Source of the DNA: UBA9676 sp963741615
GTDB taxonomy: Bacteria; Actinomycetota; Actinomycetes; Streptosporangiales; Streptosporangiaceae
Reading direction: 5' to 3'
NCBI GenBank assembly: GCA_963741615.1
Contig: CAVUIU010000023.1
Span: 1 to 64,000 of the forward strand
DNA length: 64,000 nucleotides
Shown here one piece after another: positions 1 to 8,142 of this stretch. Under the pieces are notes generated by a model. It made no database searches and was not told where the DNA came from. It saw only the letters and a program-made list of their open reading frames with translations. Within the stretch, counting starts at the first letter, position 1, and each line of letters starts with the position of its first letter. The position numbers and the translations under genes are program-made.

Positions 1-45
1 GGGATCCGCCGGCCCGGCAGGGACCGGTCCCACCGGGCAGGCGGC

Positions 46-51
46 TAACCT
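46..51 (+). promoter_or_regulatory. Candidate -10 hexamer for a leaderless carboxyltransferase transcript
   Basis: The hexamer TAACCT begins 13 bases before the ATG at 59, the spacing expected if transcription starts at or next to the start codon. No good Shine-Dalgarno sequence lies in front of that ATG. The inference rests on the same TANNNT placement in front of several other genes of the window. Confidence 0.4.
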
Positions 52-58
52 GAGGCGC

Positions 59-1705
59 ATGAGCAGTGAGGCCCCCGGCCAGCGCACCGCCGGCGAAGAT
101 CGGCGGATTGAGCCAGATCCGCACACCACCGCCGGCAAGATCGCCGGGCTCCGGCAGCACCGGGACGAGGCCATTCACGCCGGATCGGCGCGTGCCGTGG
201 AACGGCAGCACGCCAAGGGCAAGATGACCGCGCGGGAGCGGGTCGACCGGCTGCTCGACCCCGGCTCCTTCACCGAGCTCGACGAGCACGCCCGGCACCG
301 GGCCACCGACTTCGGGGTGGCGGCCAACCGCCCGTACGGCGACGGGGTGGTGACCGGGTTCGGCACCGTGGATGGCCGGCCGGTGTGCGTGTACAGCCAG
401 GACTTCACCGTGTTCGGCGGCTCGCTGGGTGAGGTGTACGGGGAGAAGATCGTCAAGGTGATGGACCACGCGCTCAAGACCGGCTGCCCGGTGGTCGGCA
501 TCAACGACGGCGGGGGCGCGCGGATCCAGGAGGGCGTCGTCGCGCTCGGGCTCTTCGGCGAGATCTTCTACCGCAACGTGATCGCATCGGGAGTGATCCC
601 GCAGATCTCCCTGATCATGGGCCCGTGCGCGGGCGGCGCGGTCTACTCCCCGGCGATGACGGACTTCACGCTCATGGTCGAGGGCACCTCGCACATGTTC
701 ATCACCGGGCCGGATGTCATCAAGACGGTGACCGGGGAGGAGGTCTCCTTCGAGGAGCTGGGGGGCGCGCACGCGCATAACGTCAAGTCCGGGGTTGCCC
801 ACTACCAGGCCAAGGACGAGGACGACTGCCTGGACTTCGCCCGCGAGCTGCTGTCCTACCTGCCCTCCAACAACCTGGACGACCCGCCCGCGCTCGCCCC
901 CGCAGCCGGGGGCGCGGCCGCGGGTCCCGATCCGCTGCTGGAAGTCACCGACGCCGATGCCGCGCTTGACGCCCTCATTCCCGACTCCCCGAACCAGCCC
1001 TACGACGCCCACGCCGTCATCGCCGGTGTCCTGGACGACCGGGAGTTCCTGGAGGTCCACGCCTCCTTCGCGCCCAACATCTGCGTCGGGTTCGGCCGGG
1101 TCGAAGGCGCGGCGATCGGGGTGGTCGCCAACCAGCCGATGCACCTGGCCGGCTGCCTGGACATCGACGCGGCGGAGAAGGCGGCGCGGTTCGTCCGCAC
1201 CTGCGACGCCTTCAACATCCCGGTGCTCACCTTCGTGGACGTTCCCGGCTTCCTGCCCGGCACCGGCCAGGAATGGGGCGGGATCATCCGCCGGGGAGCC
1301 AAGCTGATCTACGCCTACGCCGAGGCCACCGTCCCCAAGATCACGGTGATCATGCGCAAGGCCTACGGCGGCGCCTACGTCGTGATGGGCTCCAAGCACC
1401 TGGGCGGGGACATCAACCTGGCGTGGCCCACCGCGCAGATCGCCGTCATGGGCGCCCAGGGCGCGGTCAACATCCTCTACCGCCGCGAGATCGCCGACGC
1501 GCACGACCCTGAGGCGCTCCGCACCCAGCGGGTCACCGAATACGAGGACATGCTCGCCAACCCCTATATAGCTGCAGAACGAGGGTACGTGGATGCCGTG
1601 ATCCGTCCCGCCGAGACCCGTTCCCAGGTGGTCCGCGCGCTCCGCGCGCTGCGCACCAAACGCCAGGCCCTGCCCCCCAGGAAACACGGAAACATCCCTC
1701 TGTAG
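59..1705 (+). CDS. accD: Acyl-CoA (propionyl-CoA-type) carboxylase, carboxyltransferase beta subunit
   Basis: This 548-residue protein is the carboxyltransferase (beta) subunit of an actinobacterial acyl-CoA carboxylase. It transfers CO2 from carboxybiotin to an acyl-CoA, probably propionyl-CoA giving methylmalonyl-CoA. Both crotonase-fold halves are present: a GGGARIQEG oxyanion-hole motif near residue 150 and GPCAGGAVYSP in the N half, and KAYGGAYVVMGSK near 434 in the C half. The C-terminal end (RKHGNIPL) is typical and the length is normal for AccD5/PccB. The residue aligning with Asp422 of S. coelicolor PccB, a known acyl-chain specificity position, is Val441 here, so substrate choice is uncertain. 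Epsilon (2735) and alpha (5938) genes follow on the same strand. The ATG at 59 fits a leaderless start. Confidence 0.93.
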   Translation: MSSEAPGQRTAGEDRRIEPDPHTTAGKIAGLRQHRDEAIHAGSARAVERQHAKGKMTARERVDRLLDPGSFTELDEHARHRATDFGVAANRPYGDGVVTGFGTVDGRPVCVYSQDFTVFGGSLGEVYGEKIVKVMDHALKTGCPVVGINDGGGARIQEGVVALGLFGEIFYRNVIASGVIPQISLIMGPCAGGAVYSPAMTDFTLMVEGTSHMFITGPDVIKTVTGEEVSFEELGGAHAHNVKSGVAHYQAKDEDDCLDFARELLSYLPSNNLDDPPALAPAAGGAAAGPDPLLEVTDADAALDALIPDSPNQPYDAHAVIAGVLDDREFLEVHASFAPNICVGFGRVEGAAIGVVANQPMHLAGCLDIDAAEKAARFVRTCDAFNIPVLTFVDVPGFLPGTGQEWGGIIRRGAKLIYAYAEATVPKITVIMRKAYGGAYVVMGSKHLGGDINLAWPTAQIAVMGAQGAVNILYRREIADAHDPEALRTQRVTEYEDMLANPYIAAERGYVDAVIRPAETRSQVVRALRALRTKRQALPPRKHGNIPL

Positions 1706-1734
1706 CCGATCGATTGCTTAGAGTCGTGAATACG

Positions 1735-2721
1735 ATGATGGACATCCCCGCCCCGCTCCCGACCCTGGCGCGTTACGCGATCATGGTCGACGTCGGGTAC
1801 ATCTACGCAGCGGCCGGGGAGCTTCTGTTCAGCAGCGCCTCGCGGCGCGAGTACCGGGTCGACACCGACAAGCTCATCCAGGCGCTGACCCGGCACGCCG
1901 ACAGCCAGGTGCGGGGCGAACTGCTGCGGGTGTACTGGTATGACGCCGCGCGCGACCGGGTGCCCACCATCGACCAGCGGGTGATCGCGCAGATGGCGTG
2001 GGTGAAGCTCCGGCTGGGCAACCTCAATGCCCGCGGCCAGCAGAAGGGCGTTGACGCGCAGATCCGGGCCGACATGGAGGCGCTCGCCCGGCACCGGGCC
2101 ATCACCGACGCGGTGCTGGTGGCCGGGGATGAGGACATGGTGCCCGCGGTCGAGGCGGCGCAGGCGTTCGGCGTCCGGGTGCATCTGTGGGGGGTGGAAC
2201 CACCGTTCGGCACGAACCAGGCCGAGCGCCTGGTCTGGGAGTCAGACACGGTCGAGGTGCTGGACCGCGCCTTCCTGGAGCCGTACTTCTCCCGGCAGGC
2301 GGTGGCCACCGCGGACCATGCCCCGCCGACCCCGCTGGCCGGCCCCGGCCTGGCCGGCGCGGGCGTCCCCTCACCGGCGCAGTTGTTCGGCGAGCGGACG
2401 GCGCCGGCGCGGCCGGTCCAGCGTGCCGCCGGGCACGGCATGGCCGCCGTCGCCAGGCTCGGCCCGGACCGGGACCGGGTCGAGGAGGCCGGCGAGCATG
2501 TCGCGCAGAAATGGATCCTCACCCGTGGTGAGGACAACATCCGCGACCTCCTGCCGGGGCCGATCCTGCCGCCGGTGATCGACAAGGAACTGCTGGTGGA
2601 TGCGGAGAAGGAACTCGGCCTGTCACTGCGGCCCTACCAGGAGGCGAGGGAATGGCTCCGGGACGCGTTCTGGGAACGGGTCCGGCGGCAGTTCGGCATC
2701 GGCACCGGGCGCACCACCTGA
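1735..2721 (+). CDS. NYN-domain (PIN-like, LabA/DUF88) putative ribonuclease
   Basis: The protein has an N-terminal NYN domain, a PIN-like nuclease fold. The expected acidic residues are visible: VDVGYIY near the N terminus, KGVDAQIRADM in the middle, and VLVAGDEDMVPAVEAA with the typical SDxD-like strand end. The roughly 150-residue C-terminal part is a Pro/Ala-rich linker and a helical tail of unknown role. NYN proteins are thought to act on RNA; no substrate can be deduced. I prefer the ATG at 1735: a TTG at 1714 and GTG at 1726 are in frame, but TAGAGT at 1719-1724 looks like a -10 box placing the transcript start near 1731. The gene sits 8-30 bases after accD and directly before accE, unusual for an accD-accE pair. 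Confidence 0.82.
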   Translation: MMDIPAPLPTLARYAIMVDVGYIYAAAGELLFSSASRREYRVDTDKLIQALTRHADSQVRGELLRVYWYDAARDRVPTIDQRVIAQMAWVKLRLGNLNARGQQKGVDAQIRADMEALARHRAITDAVLVAGDEDMVPAVEAAQAFGVRVHLWGVEPPFGTNQAERLVWESDTVEVLDRAFLEPYFSRQAVATADHAPPTPLAGPGLAGAGVPSPAQLFGERTAPARPVQRAAGHGMAAVARLGPDRDRVEEAGEHVAQKWILTRGEDNIRDLLPGPILPPVIDKELLVDAEKELGLSLRPYQEAREWLRDAFWERVRRQFGIGTGRTT

Positions 2722-2734
2722 GCACGGGGCGCAC

Positions 2735-2962
2735 GTGACCGGAGACGACCCGGCGCTGGTGGTTGCCGCCGGCCATCCGTCGGCCGATGAGCTTGCCGCG
2801 CTGACCGTGGCACTGTCGGCTGTGCTCGCCGCGCGCTCCCGCGCGACCGCGACCGGGCGGGCCGGCCGGGCAGCCTCCGGCTGGGCCAGCAGGTCCAGGA
2901 TGCTGGGCGCCCCGCTCACGCCGGGCCCGGGTGCCTGGCGCCGTTCCGCCTGGCCGGGCTAG
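2735..2962 (+). CDS. accE: Acyl-CoA carboxylase epsilon subunit
   Basis: This 75-residue protein matches the small epsilon subunit of actinobacterial acyl-CoA carboxylases. It has the N-terminal pattern P-x-L-x-V-x-x-G-x-P-x-x-x-E-L-A-A-L followed by a helix of Ala/Val/Leu, and ends in the family signature RxLxxPLxPGPGAWRxSxxPG. The subunit bridges alpha and beta and raises activity of the complex. The start is the GTG at 2735, just after GGGGC and 13 bases past the NYN stop; upstream frame extension runs through the NYN gene. Normally accE follows accD directly; here the NYN gene lies between. The family is short and variable, so recognition rests on the C-terminal signature and context. Confidence 0.85.
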   Translation: MTGDDPALVVAAGHPSADELAALTVALSAVLAARSRATATGRAGRAASGWASRSRMLGAPLTPGPGAWRRSAWPG

Positions 2963-2996
2963 GACGCCGCTGGCCGGTCGGGCACCGCCCGCGCCG

Positions 2997-3002
2997 TAGC
3001 AT
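2997..3002 (+). promoter_or_regulatory. Candidate -10 hexamer (leaderless) for the acetyltransferase gene
   Basis: TAGCAT lies 13 bases before the ATG at 3010 and overlaps the upstream in-frame ATG at 3001. This placement argues that translation begins at 3010 on a leaderless transcript rather than at 3001. Confidence 0.35.
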
Positions 3003-3009
3003 GGCCGGG

Positions 3010-3510
3010 ATGGCTGTCATGACGACGCAGCGGCTGATCCTGCGTGAGATCGCCGACGCCGACCTTGACCCCCTCGCCGCCCTGTTCGGCGACGAGGAGG
3101 TGATGCGCTACTACCCCCAGCCGATGACCCGCGGCGAGGCACGATCCTGGATCGAGTGGAATCAGCGCCTCTACCGCAGCCACGGGTTCGGGTTGTGGGC
3201 AATGATCCTGCGTGACACGGGCGAGTTCGCCGGGGACTGCGGGCTCACGCCGCAGTACGTGGACGGCATCAAAGAGATCGAGGTGGGCTACCACGTCCGC
3301 ACCTGCTTCCAGGGGCATGGCTACGCCACCGAGGCGGCCGCCGCCGCCCGCGACTTCGCCCGCGACAAGCTCCTCCTGAGCCGCCTGATCGCGATCATCA
3401 ACCCGGCGAATGTGCCGTCGCAGCGGGTCGCGGGGAAGATCGGGCTCAGGCCCGAGAAGCGCGCCACCGTCTTCGGCAGGGAGCAGATCATCTACGCCGC
3501 GGCGATCTGA
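3010..3510 (+). CDS. GNAT-family N-acetyltransferase (RimJ/RimL-like)
   Basis: A 166-residue protein of the Acetyltransf_3 (RimJ/RimL) type. It opens with TTQRLILREI, the usual first strand, and carries the acetyl-CoA binding segment HVRTCFQGHGYATEAAAAARDFA, followed by NxxSQRVAGKIGL, the typical motif B. Such enzymes acetylate protein N termini, amines or small molecules; the substrate cannot be told. An in-frame ATG at 3001 would add three residues, and another at 3019 is possible; 3010 is chosen because of the -10-like TAGCAT just upstream. It has no obvious operon partner. Confidence 0.85.
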   Translation: MAVMTTQRLILREIADADLDPLAALFGDEEVMRYYPQPMTRGEARSWIEWNQRLYRSHGFGLWAMILRDTGEFAGDCGLTPQYVDGIKEIEVGYHVRTCFQGHGYATEAAAAARDFARDKLLLSRLIAIINPANVPSQRVAGKIGLRPEKRATVFGREQIIYAAAI

Positions 3511-3599
3511 CCGGCGCCGGGCCGGCCGGGCGCGGCCAGCCCGGTGATGAGGTCCGATTCCCGCCAGCGGCACCGGCCCGCCTCGGCTTAAATCAAGGT

Positions 3600-5297
3600 A
3601 TGACGCTCGACTTCGACACCTGCTACCGGGCGGTCGCCGCCCGCGACCCACGGTTCGACGGGCGTTTCTTCACCGGTGTGACCAGCACCGGGATCTACTG
3701 CCGCCCGATCTGCCCGGCGCGCACCCCCGCACGGCGCAACCTGCGGTTCTTCCCGCATGCCGGCGCGGCTGAGGCGGCGGGGTTCCGCGCCTGCCGCCGC
3801 TGCCGGCCCGAGGCGAGCCCCGGCTCCCCGGACTGGAACGCCCGTGCCGATCTCGCCGCCCGGGCGGTCCGGCTGATCGCGGACGGGTACGCCGACGAGC
3901 ACGGGATCAGCGGCGTGGCCCAGCGGCTCGCGGTCACGGACCGGCATCTGCGGCGGCTCCTGCTGGCCGAGCTCGGTGCCACCCCGATCGCGCTGGCCAG
4001 GACCACGCGCCTGCAGACGGCGCGGCGCCTGCTGGCCGAGACGGGGATGCCGGTCACCGAGATCGCTTTCGCGAGCGGGTTCTCCAGCATCCGCCAGTTC
4101 AACGCGAGCTTCCGGGAAGCCTACGGCCGGCCGCCATCCGCGCTGCGGCCCCGGCGCCGTGCGGTGCCGTCCCGCCGCCAGGCGGCCCGGCCCCGCCCAC
4201 GGGCGTCCGGTCAAGCCCGGCACGGCCCGTCACCGGCCGCGAAGGTGCCGGGCCCCGACAGCCCGGGGGCTCACGGCCAGGAAGCGGACGGCGGGACCTG
4301 GCTCACGCTCCGGCTCGCCTGCCGGGAGCCGTTCGACGGCCAGTCACTGCTGCGGTATCTGGCCGCGCGGGCCATCCCGGGGGTGGAGGAGGTGTCACGC
4401 GGCCGGTACGCGCGCACGATCCGCGCGCCCGGCGGTTCCGGCATCATCGAGCTGGTGCCCCCGCCGCCGATCTCCATGATCACGGGGGTACCGGGCCAGG
4501 CCCATGTCCTGCTGCGGGTCAGGCTCACGGGCTTGCGCGGCGTCGGCCAGGTGGTGTCCCGGTGCAGGCAGCTGTTCGATCTCGACGCCGACCCGCAGGC
4601 GATCGCCGCCGCACTGGCGGCCGACGAGGTACTCGCGCCGCTGGTCGCGGCGCGTCCCGGGTTGCGGGTGCCCGGTGCATACGACGGTTTCGAGCTGGCC
4701 GTGCGTGCGGTGCTCGGACAGCAGATCTCCGTCCCCGCCGCCAGCACCCTGGCAGGGCGGCTGGCCATGCGTCATGGCACCCGGCTGGGCGCGGCTGCGA
4801 CCGGCTCCGCCCGCCCCACCGGGCCGGGCGGGCCGCTGGCCCTGCTGTTCCCCGGGCCGGCCGACCTCGCGGACGCCGACCTGTCCGGCCTCGGGTTCAC
4901 CACCGGCAGGCAGGTGACGCTGCGCATGCTGGCGGCCGCGTGCGCGGCCGGCCGTCTGAACCTGGGCCCGGGGGCCGACCTGGCGGAAACCGCCGCCCGG
5001 CTCGCGGAACTGCCCGGCATGGGCCCGTGGACCATCGCCTACATCCTGATGCGGGCCGCGGGTGACCCGGACGCCTTCCCGGGCAGCGATCTTGGGCTGC
5101 GCCGGGCGATGAAGCGGCTCGGCTGCGAGCCGGGCCACGCCGCCCGATGGCGGCCCTGGCGCGCCTACGCCGCCCTTCACCTCTGGTCCGCCCCGGCCGG
5201 GTCCCCCGCCTCTGCCGGGCCGCGTGCCGCCGGAGCGGGGGCGGGAACGCAAGCCGTTATGCCATCCGCCGTTGAAGCTGCCACCGGACGGGAGTAG
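3600..5297 (+). CDS. Ada-type methylphosphotriester sensor / AraC regulator fused to AlkA 3-methyladenine DNA glycosylase
   Basis: This 565-residue fusion has three parts. Residues 1-75 are the Ada zinc domain, with Cys34, Cys38, Cys65 and Cys68 in the spacing of E. coli Ada; Cys34 should accept methyl groups from DNA phosphotriesters. Residues 85-180 are an AraC-type double helix-turn-helix (VTEIAFASGFSSIRQFNASFREAYGRPPSALR). From about residue 230 follows AlkA: its N domain, then a helix-hairpin-helix (LPGMGPWTIAYI) with catalytic Asp497 in FPGSDLGLRR. A Pro/Arg-rich linker joins the parts. The protein would sense alkylation, activate its own operon and excise alkylated bases. It lacks the MGMT domain, which the next gene supplies two bases downstream. 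The ATG at 3600 follows an AT-rich TTAAAT at 3588-3593. Confidence 0.93.
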   Translation: MTLDFDTCYRAVAARDPRFDGRFFTGVTSTGIYCRPICPARTPARRNLRFFPHAGAAEAAGFRACRRCRPEASPGSPDWNARADLAARAVRLIADGYADEHGISGVAQRLAVTDRHLRRLLLAELGATPIALARTTRLQTARRLLAETGMPVTEIAFASGFSSIRQFNASFREAYGRPPSALRPRRRAVPSRRQAARPRPRASGQARHGPSPAAKVPGPDSPGAHGQEADGGTWLTLRLACREPFDGQSLLRYLAARAIPGVEEVSRGRYARTIRAPGGSGIIELVPPPPISMITGVPGQAHVLLRVRLTGLRGVGQVVSRCRQLFDLDADPQAIAAALAADEVLAPLVAARPGLRVPGAYDGFELAVRAVLGQQISVPAASTLAGRLAMRHGTRLGAAATGSARPTGPGGPLALLFPGPADLADADLSGLGFTTGRQVTLRMLAAACAAGRLNLGPGADLAETAARLAELPGMGPWTIAYILMRAAGDPDAFPGSDLGLRRAMKRLGCEPGHAARWRPWRAYAALHLWSAPAGSPASAGPRAAGAGAGTQAVMPSAVEAATGRE

Positions 5298-5299
5298 CC

Positions 5300-5803
5300 A
5301 TGCCAGCCGACATCATCTGGGCCGCGACCCTCGACACACCGATCGGGCCGCTGACCGTGCTCGCGCACGGCGACGCGCTGGTGAGCGCCGGTTTCACCGG
5401 CGACCCCGGCGAACTGCACGCCCGGCTGCACCACTCGCTGCGGCCACTGCCGCTCGCCGCGGCCGAACTGCCGTCGCTGGTCAAGCCGCTGCGAGACTAC
5501 TTCGACGGTGATCTCGCGGCACTCGACGGGCTGCCGGTGCACCAGCCCGGGACGGCGTTGCGGGAGCGGCTGTGGGCACAGATGCGCGCGGTGCGCGCCG
5601 GTTTCACGATCAGCTACACCGACCTGGCCGCCCGGGCGGGCATCCCGGGGGCGGCCCGCGCCGCAGGCGCCGCCTGCGCGGCGAACCTGATCGCGCCGGT
5701 CGTCCCGTGCCACCGGGTACGGCGCACCGACGGCAGCCTCGGCGGCTACTACTACGGGCTGGAGCGCAAGCAGTGGCTGCTGAGCCACGAAGGGGTGGCG
5801 TGA
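5300..5803 (+). CDS. ogt: Methylated-DNA-[protein]-cysteine S-methyltransferase (MGMT/Ogt type)
   Basis: This suicide enzyme transfers the O6-alkyl group of guanine to its own cysteine. The active-site motif PCHRV is present with Cys137, preceded by the hinge Asn129 eight residues upstream, and the C-terminal LGGYYYGLERKQWLL segment is typical. The length (167 residues) fits Ogt. The usual Asn-Pro before the active-site strand is Asn-Leu, a modest deviation. It starts two bases after the Ada-AlkA fusion stop, with GGGAG five bases before the ATG, so the two form an alkylation-repair operon likely controlled by the upstream Ada/AraC protein. Confidence 0.93.
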   Translation: MPADIIWAATLDTPIGPLTVLAHGDALVSAGFTGDPGELHARLHHSLRPLPLAAAELPSLVKPLRDYFDGDLAALDGLPVHQPGTALRERLWAQMRAVRAGFTISYTDLAARAGIPGAARAAGAACAANLIAPVVPCHRVRRTDGSLGGYYYGLERKQWLLSHEGVA

Positions 5804-5908
5804 CGCCGGCTGCCGGGAAACGGCCGGGCCCGCCCGCGCATCGCGCTCTCCGCGCGGGGTAGTCACCATGAGTGGCGGCCCCGACGTGCCGTTATGCGCA
5901 CCGCCGCC

Positions 5909-5914
5909 TAGAAT
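5909..5914 (+). promoter_or_regulatory. Candidate -10 hexamer for the biotin carboxylase gene
   Basis: TAGAAT lies 29 bases before the GTG at 5938 and would place the transcript start near 5921, leaving a short leader containing GGGAGGAG. No good -35 element is visible at the usual distance. Confidence 0.35.
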
Positions 5915-5937
5915 CCTCGCAGTCGGGAGGAGACTTC

Positions 5938-7731
5938 GTGCGCAAAGTGCTCATCGCGAACCGGGGCGAGATCGCCGTCCGGGTGGTGCGGGCGTGCCGC
6001 GACGCCGGCCTGTCCAGCGTCGCCGTCTACGCGGAACCCGATCTCGACGCCCTGCATGTCACGATGGCGGACGAGGCGTACGCGCTGGAAGGGCAGAGCG
6101 CCGCCGAGAGCTACCTCAACATCGAGAAGATCCTCAAGCGGGCCGCTGATTCCGGCGCCGATGCGATCCACCCCGGGTACGGGTTCCTCGCCGAGAACGC
6201 GGCGTTCGCGCGGGCGGTCATCGACGCCGGGCTGACCTGGATCGGCCCCCCGCCATCAGCCATCGACGCGCTCGGCGACAAGGTGGCGGCGCGGCGCATC
6301 GCCCAGGCGGTGGGAGCGCCGCTGGCACCCGGCACGGATGGCCCGGTGAGTGGGGCCGAAGAGGTTGACGCGTTCGCCGCCCGGCACGGCCTGCCGGTGG
6401 CCATCAAGGCGGCGTACGGCGGCGGCGGGCGCGGGCTGAAGGTGGCCAGGACCGCGGCGGAGATCGGGGAGATGTACGAGTCCGCGGTCAGGGAGGCGGT
6501 CGCCGCGTTCGGCCGCGGCGAGTGCTTCGTGGAGCGCTACCTGGAGCGGCCGCGCCATGTGGAGACCCAGTGCCTGGCCGACTCCCGCGGCCACGTGGTG
6601 GTCGTGTCCACCCGTGACTGCTCGCTGCAGCGGCGCCATCAGAAGCTGGTCGAGGAGGCGCCGGCCCCGTTCCTGTCCCGCGAGCAGGTCACCCTGCTGT
6701 ACGAAGCCTCCAAAGCGATCATGCTCCGGGCCGGTTACGTCGGCGCGGGTACCTGCGAGTTCCTGGTCGGCCAGGACGGGACCATCTCGTTCCTGGAGGT
6801 GAACACCCGGCTGCAGGTGGAGCACCCCGTCTCCGAGGAGATCAGCGGCATCGACCTGGTCAGGGAGATGTTCCGGATCGCGGACGGGCAGGAGCTCGGG
6901 TACGGCGACCCGGCCACGCGCGGGCACTCGATCGAATTCCGGATCAACGCCGAAGATCCCGGCCGGGGGTTCCTGCCCGCGCCGGGCACGATCACCCGCT
7001 GGCACCCGGCTGCTGGCCCCGGGGTCCGGGTCAACGCCGGTTACGGGCCGGGCATGACCGTCCCCCAGGCATTCGACTCGCTGCTGGCCAAGCTCATCGT
7101 CACCGGCGCCACCCGCCAGCAGGCTCTGGAGCGCGCCCGCCGTGCCCTCACCGAGTTCGAGGTCGGCGGGATGCCCACCGTGCTGCCCTTCCACCGGGCC
7201 GTGGTGAACGACCCGGCTTTCACCACCGAGCCGTTCTCTGTGCACACCCGATGGATCGAGACCGAGTTCGCCGGATCGGTGCCCCCGTACTCCGGTCCGC
7301 AGGGACCGGGCGGGGACGGGGGCGGCGCGGGCCCGGACGGGGTTCAGCCTGCCCGCGAGCGGATCACCGTCGAGGTGCAGGGCAAGCGGCTGGAGGTGGT
7401 CCTCCCGGCCGGGCTCGGCATGACCGGCGCATCGGCACCGCAGCGTCAGGCCCGGCAGGCCGGGCAGGCGGGACGGGGCCGCAGGTCCAGCCGGCCGGGC
7501 GCCGCCAAGGCCAACGGCGACACGCTCATCTGCCCGATGCAGGGCACCATCGTCAAGATCGTGGCCGGCGAGGGCCAGCGCGTGTCCGCGGGCGACACGG
7601 TGGTGGTCCTGGAAGCGATGAAGATGGAGCAGCCACTGGCGGCGCACAAGGACGGGACCGTGACCGGCCTGGCCGTGGAGATCGGCCAGACGGTGGCCGC
7701 GGGCACGGCGCTGTGCCAGCTGAAAGACTGA
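5938..7731 (+). CDS. accA: Acyl-CoA carboxylase alpha subunit: biotin carboxylase plus biotin carboxyl carrier domain
   Basis: This 597-residue protein joins an ATP-grasp biotin carboxylase (residues 1 to about 450) to a C-terminal biotinyl domain. The N terminus KVLIANRGEIAVR, the Gly-rich KAAYGGGGRGLKV loop and EVNTRLQVEHPVSE are all canonical. The biotinylated lysine is Lys562 in EAMKMEQ. A Gly/Arg-rich linker of about 60 residues separates the two. It carboxylates biotin with ATP and bicarbonate and hands CO2 to the carboxyltransferase at 59-1705. The start is the GTG at 5938, preceded by GGGAGGAG six bases upstream; the reading frame is open further upstream but has no matching signal. 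The DUF5313 gene follows four bases later. Confidence 0.95.
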   Translation: MRKVLIANRGEIAVRVVRACRDAGLSSVAVYAEPDLDALHVTMADEAYALEGQSAAESYLNIEKILKRAADSGADAIHPGYGFLAENAAFARAVIDAGLTWIGPPPSAIDALGDKVAARRIAQAVGAPLAPGTDGPVSGAEEVDAFAARHGLPVAIKAAYGGGGRGLKVARTAAEIGEMYESAVREAVAAFGRGECFVERYLERPRHVETQCLADSRGHVVVVSTRDCSLQRRHQKLVEEAPAPFLSREQVTLLYEASKAIMLRAGYVGAGTCEFLVGQDGTISFLEVNTRLQVEHPVSEEISGIDLVREMFRIADGQELGYGDPATRGHSIEFRINAEDPGRGFLPAPGTITRWHPAAGPGVRVNAGYGPGMTVPQAFDSLLAKLIVTGATRQQALERARRALTEFEVGGMPTVLPFHRAVVNDPAFTTEPFSVHTRWIETEFAGSVPPYSGPQGPGGDGGGAGPDGVQPARERITVEVQGKRLEVVLPAGLGMTGASAPQRQARQAGQAGRGRRSSRPGAAKANGDTLICPMQGTIVKIVAGEGQRVSAGDTVVVLEAMKMEQPLAAHKDGTVTGLAVEIGQTVAAGTALCQLKD

Positions 7732-7735
7732 CCGT

Positions 7736-8092
7736 ATGACCAGGCTGCCGGGCGATCCGGGGCCGCTGCGCTGGCTGGGGTTCGCGTTCGGGTTCCGGCT
7801 GCCGGACGCGAGCGTGCACTGGGTACGTCATGAGCTGACCGACGCGGGCTGGCGCTGGCGCACGGTCGTGCGGCACCTCGTGGTCATCATCCCGGTCTGC
7901 GCCATCCTCGTGGTGCTCCTGGCCATCTTCCTGCCCGCGCCGCTGTGGGTCAGCGTGATGATGGTTGCCCTGATCCTGTCCGGCAGCGTGCTCACCGTTG
8001 CCTTCTACGCCGATGACATCCGGGCGGCCAGGCTGCGCCAGCACGGCCTGCCGGTGCCCACAGATCCCGACCTGGGCCGCCCCACCCACTGA
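7736..8092 (+). CDS. DUF5313-type two-helix membrane protein
   Basis: A 118-residue protein of unknown function resembling the actinobacterial DUF5313 family. The N-terminal part has the family pattern RWLGFAFGFRLPDASVHWVRHELT, followed by two hydrophobic segments (about residues 46-64 and 66-88) forming a helical hairpin, then a charged tail containing RLRQHGLP. It begins four bases after the biotin carboxylase stop, so it is probably co-transcribed. It converges on the LpdA-type gene with a 50-base gap that shows no strong hairpin. Confidence 0.7.
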   Translation: MTRLPGDPGPLRWLGFAFGFRLPDASVHWVRHELTDAGWRWRTVVRHLVVIIPVCAILVVLLAIFLPAPLWVSVMMVALILSGSVLTVAFYADDIRAARLRQHGLPVPTDPDLGRPTH

Positions 8093-8142
8093 CCCCGCCC
8101 ACTGGCCCCGCCCACAGCACCCCGCGCCGCCAGCCATGGAAT

